A program made the position numbers and the translations under genes. DNA of 64,000 bases, taken from positions 62,001 through 126,000 of the forward strand of contig JAFMHN010000001.1 of assembly GCA_017854485.1 (NCBI GenBank). The letters run 5' to 3'. Source of the stretch: Aquiluna sp. Its GTDB lineage: Bacteria; Actinomycetota; Actinomycetes; Actinomycetales; Microbacteriaceae. Shown one piece after another: positions 50,492-59,282 of the stretch. Every line of letters starts with the position of its first letter. Positions within the stretch are counted from its first letter, which is position 1. The notes beneath the pieces are model-generated. The model saw only the letters and a list, made by a program, of their open reading frames with translations. It was not told where the DNA came from and ran no database searches.

Positions 50492-52840
50492 ATGACTGAA
50501 ACATCCGAACGAATTGTTGACATTGATGTCTCTGCAGAGATGCAGGAGAGCTTCCTCGAATACTCCTACTCGGTCATATATTCAAGAGCCCTGCCCGATG
50601 CTAGAGATGGACTAAAACCAGTTCAGCGACGCATCGTCTACCAAATGGGACAAATGGGCCTAAAGCCCGACCGCGGTCACGTGAAATCAGCCAGGGTTAC
50701 CGGCGAGGTAATGGGTAAGTTGCACCCGCACGGCGATGGTGCAATCTACGATGCGCTAGTGAGAATGTCTCAAGACTTTTCACTCCGGCTGCCCCTTATC
50801 GATGGCCATGGAAACTTTGGAAGCTTAGATGACGGACCGGCTGCAGCCAGGTATACCGAGGCAAGACTTGCCCCTGCGGCAGAACTGCTGAATGAGAGTC
50901 TCGACGAAGACGTCGTTGACTTCGTAGCAAACTACGACGCACAGCTCACCGAACCTTCAGTACTTCCCGCCGCCTTTCCAAACCTTTTGGTCAATGGTGC
51001 TAGCGGCATCGCGGTTGGCATGGCCACGAACATGCCCCCTCATAACCTGCGTGAAGTAGTCGCTGCAATTCAGCTTCTGATTACCAACCCTCAGGCAGAC
51101 CTAGCCGAGATCATGCAGGTGCTCCCTGGTCCAGACCTTCCTTCCGGAGCGGTGGCTTTGGTTGGCGACAACCTCACTGAGGCATATGCCACCGGCCGCG
51201 GTAGCTTCCGAACCAGAGCAAAAATTTCAATCGAAATGGTGGGCCCGCGCCGAACTGGTTTGGTGGTAACTGAACTTCCTTACCTGGTTGGACCAGAGCG
51301 TGTAATCGACAAGATTCGCGACGCTGTCACCGCAAAGAAGCTGGAGGGCATTCACAACGTGGTTGACCTCACCGACCGCGAAAACGGCCTAAGGCTGATC
51401 ATTGAGCTGAAAACAGGATTCAGTCCGGAGTCCGTGATAGAGGCTCTCTACCGGCTCACACCGCTCGAGGAAAGCTTCGGGGTGAACAATGTGGCACTGG
51501 TTGAAGGACGACCACAACAAATGCCACTGAAGGCACTACTTGAGGTTTATCTTGAACACCGGATAACGGTTACCAAAAGACGAAGCAAGAACAGGCTTGA
51601 TAAAAGAAGGGCAAGGCTTCACCTGCTAGATGGACTTGCCATTGCAGTTGTAAACATCGACGAGGTAATCGAGGTAATCAGGCGGTCCGATACTGCTGAG
51701 ATAGCCAGAGCTAGCCTAAAGACCGTCTTTGACCTTTCTGATTTACAGGCCGACTACATTCTTGAGCTAAGGCTTAGAAGGCTGACCCGATTTAGCCTCA
51801 TCGAGCTAGAGCAAGAAGCGGACACTCTGCGCCGGGAGATCGAGGAGCTTGAAAAGATCCTTGGTAGTGAGGCGCTGGTTCGCTCACTGGTATCCAAAGA
51901 ACTTGAGACCATCGCTGAAGTCTATGGAGACCCCCGCCGCACGCAACTTATCGACGCCGAGGGAATTACTGTTTCCAGGAAGCCCGTGCAAGTTGCACAG
52001 CTGGAGGACTCCCCCACAACTGTCATCTTCGATTCCCTGGGCAACTTATACCGAACCGATCAAGTTGAGCATCAGATGGGCGGGACGGTCATCACAACTT
52101 CGCTCCGAAGCGACCTGGCCGTTGTCATTAGCGACGGTAGGGCAGTGCGGGTGCACGTGTCCGACCTACCGTCACTGACCCACGGTGTTAGCACCAGCGC
52201 CTCATGTGCAGATCAATTCCTTGGTCTTACCAGAGACACAGTTGTAGGGGTTGCCGACTGGAAGTCAGATAACGTCTTCGCCCTTGGCACCAAACAAGGC
52301 ATCGTGAAGCGCTTTGCCGGACCATTCCCGGATAAGGACGAAACCACAGTTATTGCACTCAAGGACCATGACTCAGTTGTCGGTTTCGCCGAAGCCACGG
52401 ACTCCAGTGAGCTTTGCTTTGTCACCAGCACAGCGAACCTACTTGTTTTCCCGGCCTCATCAGTCAGGCCACAGGGGTTGGCAGCCGGGGGCATGCAGGG
52501 CATATCTACTGGAGACTCGAGCGTGATCGCCTTTGGGCCAATCTCCGAAGATTCACACCTTGTAACAGTCGCAAATGATTCACAGGCTCTTGGAGCCACA
52601 GACCCAGGGTCCTTGAAAATCACGCCGCTGTACGCTTATCCAAGAAAAGGCAGGGCGACACAGGGAGTTAGGTGTCACCGTTTCCTGAAAGGTGAAGATC
52701 AGCTCTACTTCGCTGGGTGGGCGGGAACAGCTCCCACAATTATTGATTCAGAAGGTGTGCAGATAGCGACCCCCGAAGTCGATCAGCGAAGAGACTCGAG
52801 CGGGACAGACATCAGCCAGTACGTAGCAGCGGCCTATTAG
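50492..52840 (+). CDS. parC: DNA topoisomerase IV subunit A (GyrA/ParC type II topoisomerase)
   Basis: YSVIYSRALPDARDGLKPVQRRIVYQM, ARYTEARLAPAAELL. Confidence 0.93.
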   Translation: MTETSERIVDIDVSAEMQESFLEYSYSVIYSRALPDARDGLKPVQRRIVYQMGQMGLKPDRGHVKSARVTGEVMGKLHPHGDGAIYDALVRMSQDFSLRLPLIDGHGNFGSLDDGPAAARYTEARLAPAAELLNESLDEDVVDFVANYDAQLTEPSVLPAAFPNLLVNGASGIAVGMATNMPPHNLREVVAAIQLLITNPQADLAEIMQVLPGPDLPSGAVALVGDNLTEAYATGRGSFRTRAKISIEMVGPRRTGLVVTELPYLVGPERVIDKIRDAVTAKKLEGIHNVVDLTDRENGLRLIIELKTGFSPESVIEALYRLTPLEESFGVNNVALVEGRPQQMPLKALLEVYLEHRITVTKRRSKNRLDKRRARLHLLDGLAIAVVNIDEVIEVIRRSDTAEIARASLKTVFDLSDLQADYILELRLRRLTRFSLIELEQEADTLRREIEELEKILGSEALVRSLVSKELETIAEVYGDPRRTQLIDAEGITVSRKPVQVAQLEDSPTTVIFDSLGNLYRTDQVEHQMGGTVITTSLRSDLAVVISDGRAVRVHVSDLPSLTHGVSTSASCADQFLGLTRDTVVGVADWKSDNVFALGTKQGIVKRFAGPFPDKDETTVIALKDHDSVVGFAEATDSSELCFVTSTANLLVFPASSVRPQGLAAGGMQGISTGDSSVIAFGPISEDSHLVTVANDSQALGATDPGSLKITPLYAYPRKGRATQGVRCHRFLKGEDQLYFAGWAGTAPTIIDSEGVQIATPEVDQRRDSSGTDISQYVAAAY

Positions 52841-54891
52841 GCGTCGATTTTTTCACGATCAAAATCGTCAGCAGATTCGACAATAAAATCGCGGCGAGGT
52901 GCAACTTCGTTACCCATCAGTAGTTCAAATGTGCGCTCGCCGGCCTCTGCGTCTGCTGCAGTAATCCTTCGAAGCATCCGATTTGCAGGCTGCATCGTTG
53001 TCTCTGCAAGCTGGTCTGCATCCATCTCACCCAAGCCCTTATAGCGCTGAATCGGCTGCTTATAGCTCTTACCCTGCTGTTCCAGCTTTTTCAAAAGCTC
53101 CACAAGCTCTTGCTGAGAGTAGGTGTAAATCACCTGTTTGTTCTTCCCGCTCGTTTCGACGCGATGCAGCGGTGGAACAGCAGCATAGACCCGACCGGCC
53201 TCAACCAGCGGTCGCATGTATCTAAAGAACAACGTCAGCAGCAGCGTGCGAATGTGCGCGCCATCGACATCGGCATCGCTCATGAGAATGATCTTCTCGT
53301 AACGAACCTGCTCGATGTCGAAGGTGCGACCAGAACCAGCTCCAAGAACTTGAATGATGGCAGCACATTCAGCGTTGGAGAGCATGTCTGACAAGGATGC
53401 CTTCTGCACGTTCAGAATCTTTCCTCGTATAGGAAGCAACGCCTGGAAGGCCGAGTCACGGGCTAGCTTCGCAGTGCCCAGCGCACTGTCTCCCTCAACG
53501 ATAAACAGCTCACTGCCCTGTGTGGCATTGCCACGGCAGTCAACCAGCTTGCTCGGTAGCGAAGATGATTCGAGTGCGTTCTTTCTGCGCTGAGTATCCT
53601 TGAGGCTCCTTGCACTAATTCGTGTTTTGGCTTCGCTTACAACCTTGTCCAGCAGCCCGTCAACCTGCGCCTTAGTTCCTCGAACCTTGCCGGTCAGTAA
53701 CTCATCGGTCCATTTGCTAACGGCAGCTGCGACGATGGACTTTATGGCAGGAGTTCCCAATGTTTCTTTGGTCTGGCCTTCAAACTGAGGTTCCGGGAAG
53801 CTTACTGATACCACCGCAGTGAGACCCGCAAAAACATCGTCACGCTCGATCTTGACCGATGTCGCCTTGAGTCTTCTAGCGTTCTGTTCAATGGCGCCTC
53901 GGAATGACTTGAGTAGCGCTTGCTCAAAACCAGCAACGTGAGAGCCGCCCTTTGGGGTGGCAATGATGTTAACGAAGCTCTTGAGAGTCGTGTCGAAGCC
54001 ACTGCCCCACCTAAGGGCGATGTCAACCTTGCACTCGCGCTTGACTTCCCTGCTTGCCATCGCGCCACTTGCCTCATCCAGCACTGGGACGGTCTCGGAA
54101 AAGTGTGCAGTCTCTTGGATTCGCCTAGTTTCCATGACCGCACTGTCACTACTTAGGTGCTCAACATATTCCGCGATCCCGCCTTCAAACGCGAACCGCT
54201 GGGTTTGCCCTGATTCTTCATCAAGCACTTCTAGGTTCAGACCCGGCACCAAGAAAGCGGTCTGGCGCAGTCTTGACTCAAGGTCCTGCATTGAGAACTT
54301 TGCGCTGGGCTCAAAAATCTGTCGGTCCGGCCAGTAGCGAACTCGAGTTCCGGTTTTACCCTTAGCGACCTTACCCACTTTGCGAAGTTCGCTTTTGTCG
54401 ACGAACGCGGTGAAGCTGGAGTCTGGCTCTGGACCTGCAAAAACCCCCGGCTCTCCCCTGTGAAAAGACATAGCCCAGGTAACGCCATCGCGGTCAACTT
54501 CAACATCCAGGCGCTCACTGAGTGCGTTCACTACAGATGCACCAACACCGTGGAGCCCACCGGAGGCACCGTAAGAACCCCCGCCGAACTTCCCACCGGC
54601 GTGAAGCTTAGTGAAAACAACCTCAACACCGCTAAGGCCGGTCCGCGGTTCGATGTCTACCGGAACACCTCGACCATTGTCTGACACGGCGATCGACCCA
54701 TCGCTGTGGATGACAACGTTTATCGAACTACCGTGCCCGGCAAGCGCCTCGTCTACAGAGTTATCGATGATCTCCCAGAGACAGTGCATGAGACCGCGGT
54801 CATCAGTGGAGCCAATGTACATACCCGGACGCTTGCGAACGGCCTCGAGGCCCTCTAGGACCGACAGATGTCTTGCTGAGTAATCTTCCAC
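52837..54891 (-). CDS. parE: DNA topoisomerase IV subunit B (GyrB/ParE)
   Basis: YSARHLSVLEGLEAVRKRPGMYIGSTD, IVEGDSALGTAKLARD, MSDADVDGAHIRTLLLT; GTG at 54891 preferred, the track start at 55116 overlaps the opposite-strand DUF7455-like gene. Confidence 0.92.
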   Translation of the reverse strand: MEDYSARHLSVLEGLEAVRKRPGMYIGSTDDRGLMHCLWEIIDNSVDEALAGHGSSINVVIHSDGSIAVSDNGRGVPVDIEPRTGLSGVEVVFTKLHAGGKFGGGSYGASGGLHGVGASVVNALSERLDVEVDRDGVTWAMSFHRGEPGVFAGPEPDSSFTAFVDKSELRKVGKVAKGKTGTRVRYWPDRQIFEPSAKFSMQDLESRLRQTAFLVPGLNLEVLDEESGQTQRFAFEGGIAEYVEHLSSDSAVMETRRIQETAHFSETVPVLDEASGAMASREVKRECKVDIALRWGSGFDTTLKSFVNIIATPKGGSHVAGFEQALLKSFRGAIEQNARRLKATSVKIERDDVFAGLTAVVSVSFPEPQFEGQTKETLGTPAIKSIVAAAVSKWTDELLTGKVRGTKAQVDGLLDKVVSEAKTRISARSLKDTQRRKNALESSSLPSKLVDCRGNATQGSELFIVEGDSALGTAKLARDSAFQALLPIRGKILNVQKASLSDMLSNAECAAIIQVLGAGSGRTFDIEQVRYEKIILMSDADVDGAHIRTLLLTLFFRYMRPLVEAGRVYAAVPPLHRVETSGKNKQVIYTYSQQELVELLKKLEQQGKSYKQPIQRYKGLGEMDADQLAETTMQPANRMLRRITAADAEAGERTFELLMGNEVAPRRDFIVESADDFDREKIDA

Positions 54892-54998
54892 TCCGAAACC
54901 ATAACTGGGAATCGCGCATCTTGAGTCATGCCACTTCGCCTTTAGCGAAACATGCTGTACTGGCCGAATAAAAACAGAGCGGCATGGTTGAATAGTGC

Positions 54999-55199
54999 GT
55001 GATGGAAAATACAACCGAAGTAACAAAGCTACTGGTAAGCGATCGCTGCGACGTATGTGGTGCTCAGGCATACATGAGAGTTGAGCTAGCTGGTGGCGAA
55101 CTTCTATTCTGCGCACATCACGGTAACGCCAACAAGGAAAAACTTGAGCCGCTTACCATTCAGTGGCACGACCAAAGCGCCGACCTCAATCAGAACTAA
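54999..55199 (+). CDS. Small DUF7455-like zinc-binding protein
   Basis: 66 aa; SDRCDVCGAQAYMRVELAGGELLFCAHHGN (CxxC...CxxH). Confidence 0.85.
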   Translation: MMENTTEVTKLLVSDRCDVCGAQAYMRVELAGGELLFCAHHGNANKEKLEPLTIQWHDQSADLNQN

Positions 55200-55755
55200 T
55201 CTCTGACCGAATTTTTGCAACAAACTCCAACATATCTTCGGGCCAGTTTGCTCTTTCTGCTCCCAGGCGCAGCAGCAGCAAATCAAGCAGTTCTGGGTTC
55301 TTGGCAAGTATCGGACCATAGAGCGTCGTTGCGATGAATCCCCCAAACAGCTGAACATCACCGCTCGCGAGCTCACTATTGCGATAGCCCATAACAGTTA
55401 GTTCCGCTGTCGGCGTGACTGACCTGAACTCACTGACGCGTGTGGTTCTCGCGTGAGTGCCAAGCTCTGCAATCTTCCCGATGAAAAACTCATAACTAGA
55501 GCCGACCAAGAGCGTCGGCAGCCCCTTGGCGATCCTGGAGCTAAGGACAGAAATTAGCCGCGTCAATTCCTGCTCATGATGACTAATAGCGGCCCGGCTG
55601 GCATCGCCGACCAATACAAAATCAGCAACTGCTGCGTCATCTGTCGCACTCACTTGAAGCCCTTGGGCTTCCAGAAAGAATCGAAGAACCTCAAGGTTTC
55701 CCTGATCTCCGTTGTTGTTGAAGTGCTCAGGCATGAAGGAGAAGTACGTTCTCAC
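55186..55755 (-). CDS. GatD-like class I glutamine amidotransferase homolog lacking catalytic residues
   Basis: HFNNNGDQGNLEVLRFFLEAQGL matches the GatD NIYGDRGN...LxxR region and LYGPILAKNPELLDLLL matches HGPLLxKNPxLADxLL; nucleophile position reads LLVGSSYEFF; no Cys in the protein. Confidence 0.8.
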   Translation of the reverse strand: MRTYFSFMPEHFNNNGDQGNLEVLRFFLEAQGLQVSATDDAAVADFVLVGDASRAAISHHEQELTRLISVLSSRIAKGLPTLLVGSSYEFFIGKIAELGTHARTTRVSEFRSVTPTAELTVMGYRNSELASGDVQLFGGFIATTLYGPILAKNPELLDLLLLRLGAERANWPEDMLEFVAKIRSEISSD

Positions 55756-56957
55756 TTGGCTAACCCCCAGTGTCTTCTGACGCGTCTCATTGCGTCGGCA
55801 CTAAACAGCACTGTTGGACGCGCACCGCTGAGGCGCAGGAAGGCATCCCCAGCTTCGGTGGCTTCGGTGATTACCTGACCGACCTCAACCCCCTGAAACC
55901 TAAGCCGCAATGCCAAATCTGAGGCATTGAAGCCGCCAACGACCTCGACCCGATTCAACTTTGAGAAATCCACTGTCCACAACCAACTTGGATCATGAAT
56001 ATCCCTACCCGCCATCAGCATCAACGGCAGTTCATCCCCGACTAGTTCATCCAAGTTCTTCTGAAAACTAGTTGGGTTCTGCACGAGCCGCAGGTCAATA
56101 TGACGATCGGCTACTACGACCCTTTCATTTCTTGCGAACACCGGTTTCAGTTCCAGCAGCCTTGACTGAACAACATCGGGGTCCACTTCAATTAGGCACT
56201 CAAGGGCAGCAACGGCCGCAGCTAGGTTCATTGCCTGATGGCTCGGTAGCGCCACTGTTTGGTAGACAGAGTCTTTGCCCAGACCATGAACGGTGACGCT
56301 GGAAGCACCTGCAGTGACAAAATGTGAAAGTGCTGGGTGAGCGCCAAAATTTAGAGCGTAGCTAAGTTCACCTGGTGGGAGCTGATTCCTGTCGGCTCCA
56401 AAGGCCAGCGGGGTTTTGCCGAAATCTAACTGGCAGAGGTTTTTGTCCTCGGCATTTATAAGAACGGACCCTGCCTCTACACCAATGATCTTAAGCATCT
56501 CAATGACCACTTCTGGATCAACGAATCGGTCAAGTTGATCAGAGAGCACGTTGGTGAGCACGGCAAGCTTTATCGGAAGCTCTTTGGCCAAAACGGCCCC
56601 ATGCCCCTCATCCCACTCCAGCACGGCAATATCAAAATCGATTCGACCGCGGAGATCTGACTGGGCCAAAATTGCAGCAACTAGTCCTTGACGGATGTTT
56701 GCGGTGCTGGTGTTAGTAAAAACCCTTAATCCATGCGATTGAAGCAGCGAAACCAAATAGCTGGTGGTGGATGATTTCCCCGCCGAACCAGAAACTACTA
56801 CCAACCCGCCTGGAATGCTTCTAATCGCGTTGGCGAGCAGCTTAGGTTGGATTTTGTTGGCGATTACTCCTGGAAGTGCGGAACCTCCGCCGGGTCGAAC
56901 TAATCGGATTAGCAACCTGGCGAGCTTCCCGAACATCACAGCCAGGAAGGTACGCAT
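55752..56957 (-). CDS. MurT-like Mur ligase family protein (DUF1727-type C-terminus) without Cys4 zinc ribbon
   Basis: VVVSGSAGKSSTTSYL P-loop, VLEWDEGHG, LTNVLSDQLDRF, LRLVQNPTSFQKNLDEL, DPSWLWTVDFSKL; stop overlaps the start of the GatD-like gene. Confidence 0.85.
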   Translation of the reverse strand: MRTFLAVMFGKLARLLIRLVRPGGGSALPGVIANKIQPKLLANAIRSIPGGLVVVSGSAGKSSTTSYLVSLLQSHGLRVFTNTSTANIRQGLVAAILAQSDLRGRIDFDIAVLEWDEGHGAVLAKELPIKLAVLTNVLSDQLDRFVDPEVVIEMLKIIGVEAGSVLINAEDKNLCQLDFGKTPLAFGADRNQLPPGELSYALNFGAHPALSHFVTAGASSVTVHGLGKDSVYQTVALPSHQAMNLAAAVAALECLIEVDPDVVQSRLLELKPVFARNERVVVADRHIDLRLVQNPTSFQKNLDELVGDELPLMLMAGRDIHDPSWLWTVDFSKLNRVEVVGGFNASDLALRLRFQGVEVGQVITEATEAGDAFLRLSGARPTVLFSADAMRRVRRHWGLAK

Positions 56958-58022
56958 TTATCCGTCCAGGTAATCTCTGAGTAGTTGTGACCTTGATGGG
57001 TGACGAAGCTTTGACATGGTCTTAGATTCGATCTGACGGATACGTTCACGAGTCACACCGAACTTCTCACCAATTTGATCCAGAGTCATCTGGACACCGT
57101 CTCCCAAACCGAAGCGGGACCTAATTACCCCAGCCTCTCTTGGGTGAAGGCTATCGAGAACTCTCTCAAGCTCCTGCTGGAGCATGGTGAAGCCGACTGC
57201 ATCCGCTGGCACTACCGCCTCGGTGTCCTCAATCAGGTCACCGAACTCGCTGTCGCCATCTTCTCCAAGCGGAGTGGAAAGGGAAATTGGCTCGCGACCA
57301 TACTTCTGAACCTCAACCACCTTCTCAGGTGTCATGTCCAATTCTGCAGCCAACTCCTCTGGGGTTGGCTCGCGGCCAAGGTCCTGAAGCAGCTGGCGCT
57401 GAACACGGGCCAACTTGTTAATGACCTCAACCATGTGGACTGGAATACGAATAGTTCTTGCCTGGTCTGCCATGGCTCGCGTAATCGCCTGACGAATCCA
57501 CCAGGTTGCGTATGTCGAAAACTTGAAGCCCTTCGTGTAGTCAAACTTCTCTACGGCACGGATTAGCCCGAGGTTACCCTCTTGAATCAGATCCAAAAAC
57601 TGCATTCCGCGACCGGTGTAACGCTTGGCGAGTGAAACAACCAGACGAAGGTTAGCCTCGAGCAGGTGTGACTTTGAGCGCTTGCCGTCCTTTACAACCC
57701 AGTTCAGGTCACGTCGGTCAGCCGGAGCAAGGTTTTTATCGGTGGCAAGCTTCTCTTCTGCAAACAGACCAGCCTCAATGCGCTTTGCTAGCTCTACCTC
57801 AAGCTCAGCATTAAGCAGCGCCACCTTACCGATTTGCTTCAGGTAGTCCTTGACCGGGTCAGCCGTCGCACCAGTAATGGTTAGGTTCTGGACCGGGATG
57901 TCGTCTTCGTCATCCTTGATTACAAGTGCGTCGGTTGGAAGCTCAATAACACCGGTTGTTGGTTCAGCGTCATCAGCTGTTAGGTCCACCGCAGCGGCAG
58001 CCTCAGAAACAATGTCTTCCAC
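56958..58022 (-). CDS. sigA: Principal RNA polymerase sigma factor (region-conserved part; true N-terminus probably extends to about 58223)
   Basis: [87 protein letters not shown]. Confidence 0.96.
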   Translation of the reverse strand: MEDIVSEAAAAVDLTADDAEPTTGVIELPTDALVIKDDEDDIPVQNLTITGATADPVKDYLKQIGKVALLNAELEVELAKRIEAGLFAEEKLATDKNLAPADRRDLNWVVKDGKRSKSHLLEANLRLVVSLAKRYTGRGMQFLDLIQEGNLGLIRAVEKFDYTKGFKFSTYATWWIRQAITRAMADQARTIRIPVHMVEVINKLARVQRQLLQDLGREPTPEELAAELDMTPEKVVEVQKYGREPISLSTPLGEDGDSEFGDLIEDTEAVVPADAVGFTMLQQELERVLDSLHPREAGVIRSRFGLGDGVQMTLDQIGEKFGVTRERIRQIESKTMSKLRHPSRSQLLRDYLDG

Positions 58023-58250
58023 CGAGTCGGTGACCTTTGATTTGGCGGCCTTTGTTGTGGCCTTGGCTGGTGCCTTCTTGACCAGTGCAGGCTTGGCAGC
58101 CTTTGTGGCCGCAGGCTTCTTGTCCGCAGCTACCTTCTTAGGTGCTGCCGCCTTCTTTGGAGCAGCCTTGACTGCACCTGTGGTGGCGGATTCTTTGGCT
58201 TTCGCCTTGGACGCTGTAGCGATGATATTCCTCTATCTCGGGCAGACTTT

Positions 58251-58285
58251 AAACCCTTGTCAAGTCGAAGGACCTGAAAGGGTTT
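58251..58285 (-). promoter_or_regulatory. Long imperfect hairpin in the sigA upstream/leader region
   Basis: Minus strand AAACCCTT-TCAGGTC-CTTC-GACTTGA-C-AAGGGTTT: 15 bp stem with one G-T pair and one bulged C. Confidence 0.6.
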
Positions 58286-58344
58286 CCCTCTAGTATGCCA
58301 CTAAATACGCGGCAATACAGCTAAAACACGAAATTAGCGCCGAT

Positions 58345-59250
58345 TTATTCCTGATCATCGGTGTTGTTTCGCATCGTTGTCAGGTACTTCTCAAGCTCAT
58401 CGGCCAATTCGTCCACGGTGGGCGGCTCTCCGGAAGGCTTACCAATCGGAGCCCTAGACGGCCCCTGAGACCCTGATGAGTACCCCTGTTCAAGAGTCTG
58501 AACCAGCTTCGCTAACTCCGCGTTGTCAGCGATCTGCGCTTCCACCTTCGCGGCAAATTCGTTAGCAGCATCGCGAAGGTCATCAGATGGGAAGACCAAG
58601 CCGGTCGCGGCACTGATTAGCTCTAGTCCACTGAGGGCCGCGTTTGGAACCTCGTTCTCGGCCAAATAGTGCGGCACAAGAAGCACAAACCCGGCCGTCG
58701 CAACAAAACTGGCACTGAGGCGATATTCCAAAAGGTGTGTCACGTTTCCAGGCACTTGGGTTTGAGGTTTCCACTCTGAGAACCTCTGAATCATGTCAGC
58801 GCGATTACCAGAGACGGTAACGCCAGCGGGTCTTGTGTGAGGAATCGGGAACGGGATCGAGTGCACCCAGGTGAAGTTCTTGACCTGATATTTTCTGATT
58901 AGCTCAAGAATTGAGCTTGCAAATCGCTCCCACCTAAGATCCGGCTCGTAGCCCTCCAGCAGCAAGAATGGCTGCTGAGCCTCATCGAAGACCAGATGGA
59001 CAGCCAGTGACGGAGGTTCGTAGGACTCGATGTGGTCCTTCTCAAAATAGAGTGAAGGTCTCCTTGATCGGTAGTCAAGGAATTCGTCGTTGTCAAAACG
59101 GACTATCTCCTCTGAGTCCAGCTGACCAAAAAGGTGTGTTGATAGTTGAGACACAGTCTGGCCCGCGTCACTAAAGCCGTTTATTAGCGCCACCATTGGA
59201 AGCCCGCTAGGGACTTCTGGCTGCCCAATAATCTTGTATGACGCTTCCAC
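58345..59250 (-). CDS. PAC2 family protein (proteasome assembly chaperone-like)
   Basis: LPMVALINGFSDAGQTVSQLSTHLF, VSGNRADMIQRFSEWKPQTQVPGNVTHLLEYRL. Confidence 0.87.
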   Translation of the reverse strand: MEASYKIIGQPEVPSGLPMVALINGFSDAGQTVSQLSTHLFGQLDSEEIVRFDNDEFLDYRSRRPSLYFEKDHIESYEPPSLAVHLVFDEAQQPFLLLEGYEPDLRWERFASSILELIRKYQVKNFTWVHSIPFPIPHTRPAGVTVSGNRADMIQRFSEWKPQTQVPGNVTHLLEYRLSASFVATAGFVLLVPHYLAENEVPNAALSGLELISAATGLVFPSDDLRDAANEFAAKVEAQIADNAELAKLVQTLEQGYSSGSQGPSRAPIGKPSGEPPTVDELADELEKYLTTMRNNTDDQE

Positions 59251-59282
59251 AAAACAATAGTAACCGACCTAAACTTGTGGCC

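Noticed and set aside
54892-55116. N-terminal extension of ParE in the track (MRRIEVRHQLAQLSC...)
   Set aside because: Overlaps the better supported DUF7455-like gene on the plus strand; conserved ParE sequence begins around VEDYSARHLSVLEGL.
57850-58293. 147-aa plus-strand ORF (Ala/Val/Phe-rich)
   Set aside because: Exact antisense of the Lys/Ala-rich sigA N-terminus; composition is a mirror of the AAG/GCC codons, not a separate gene.
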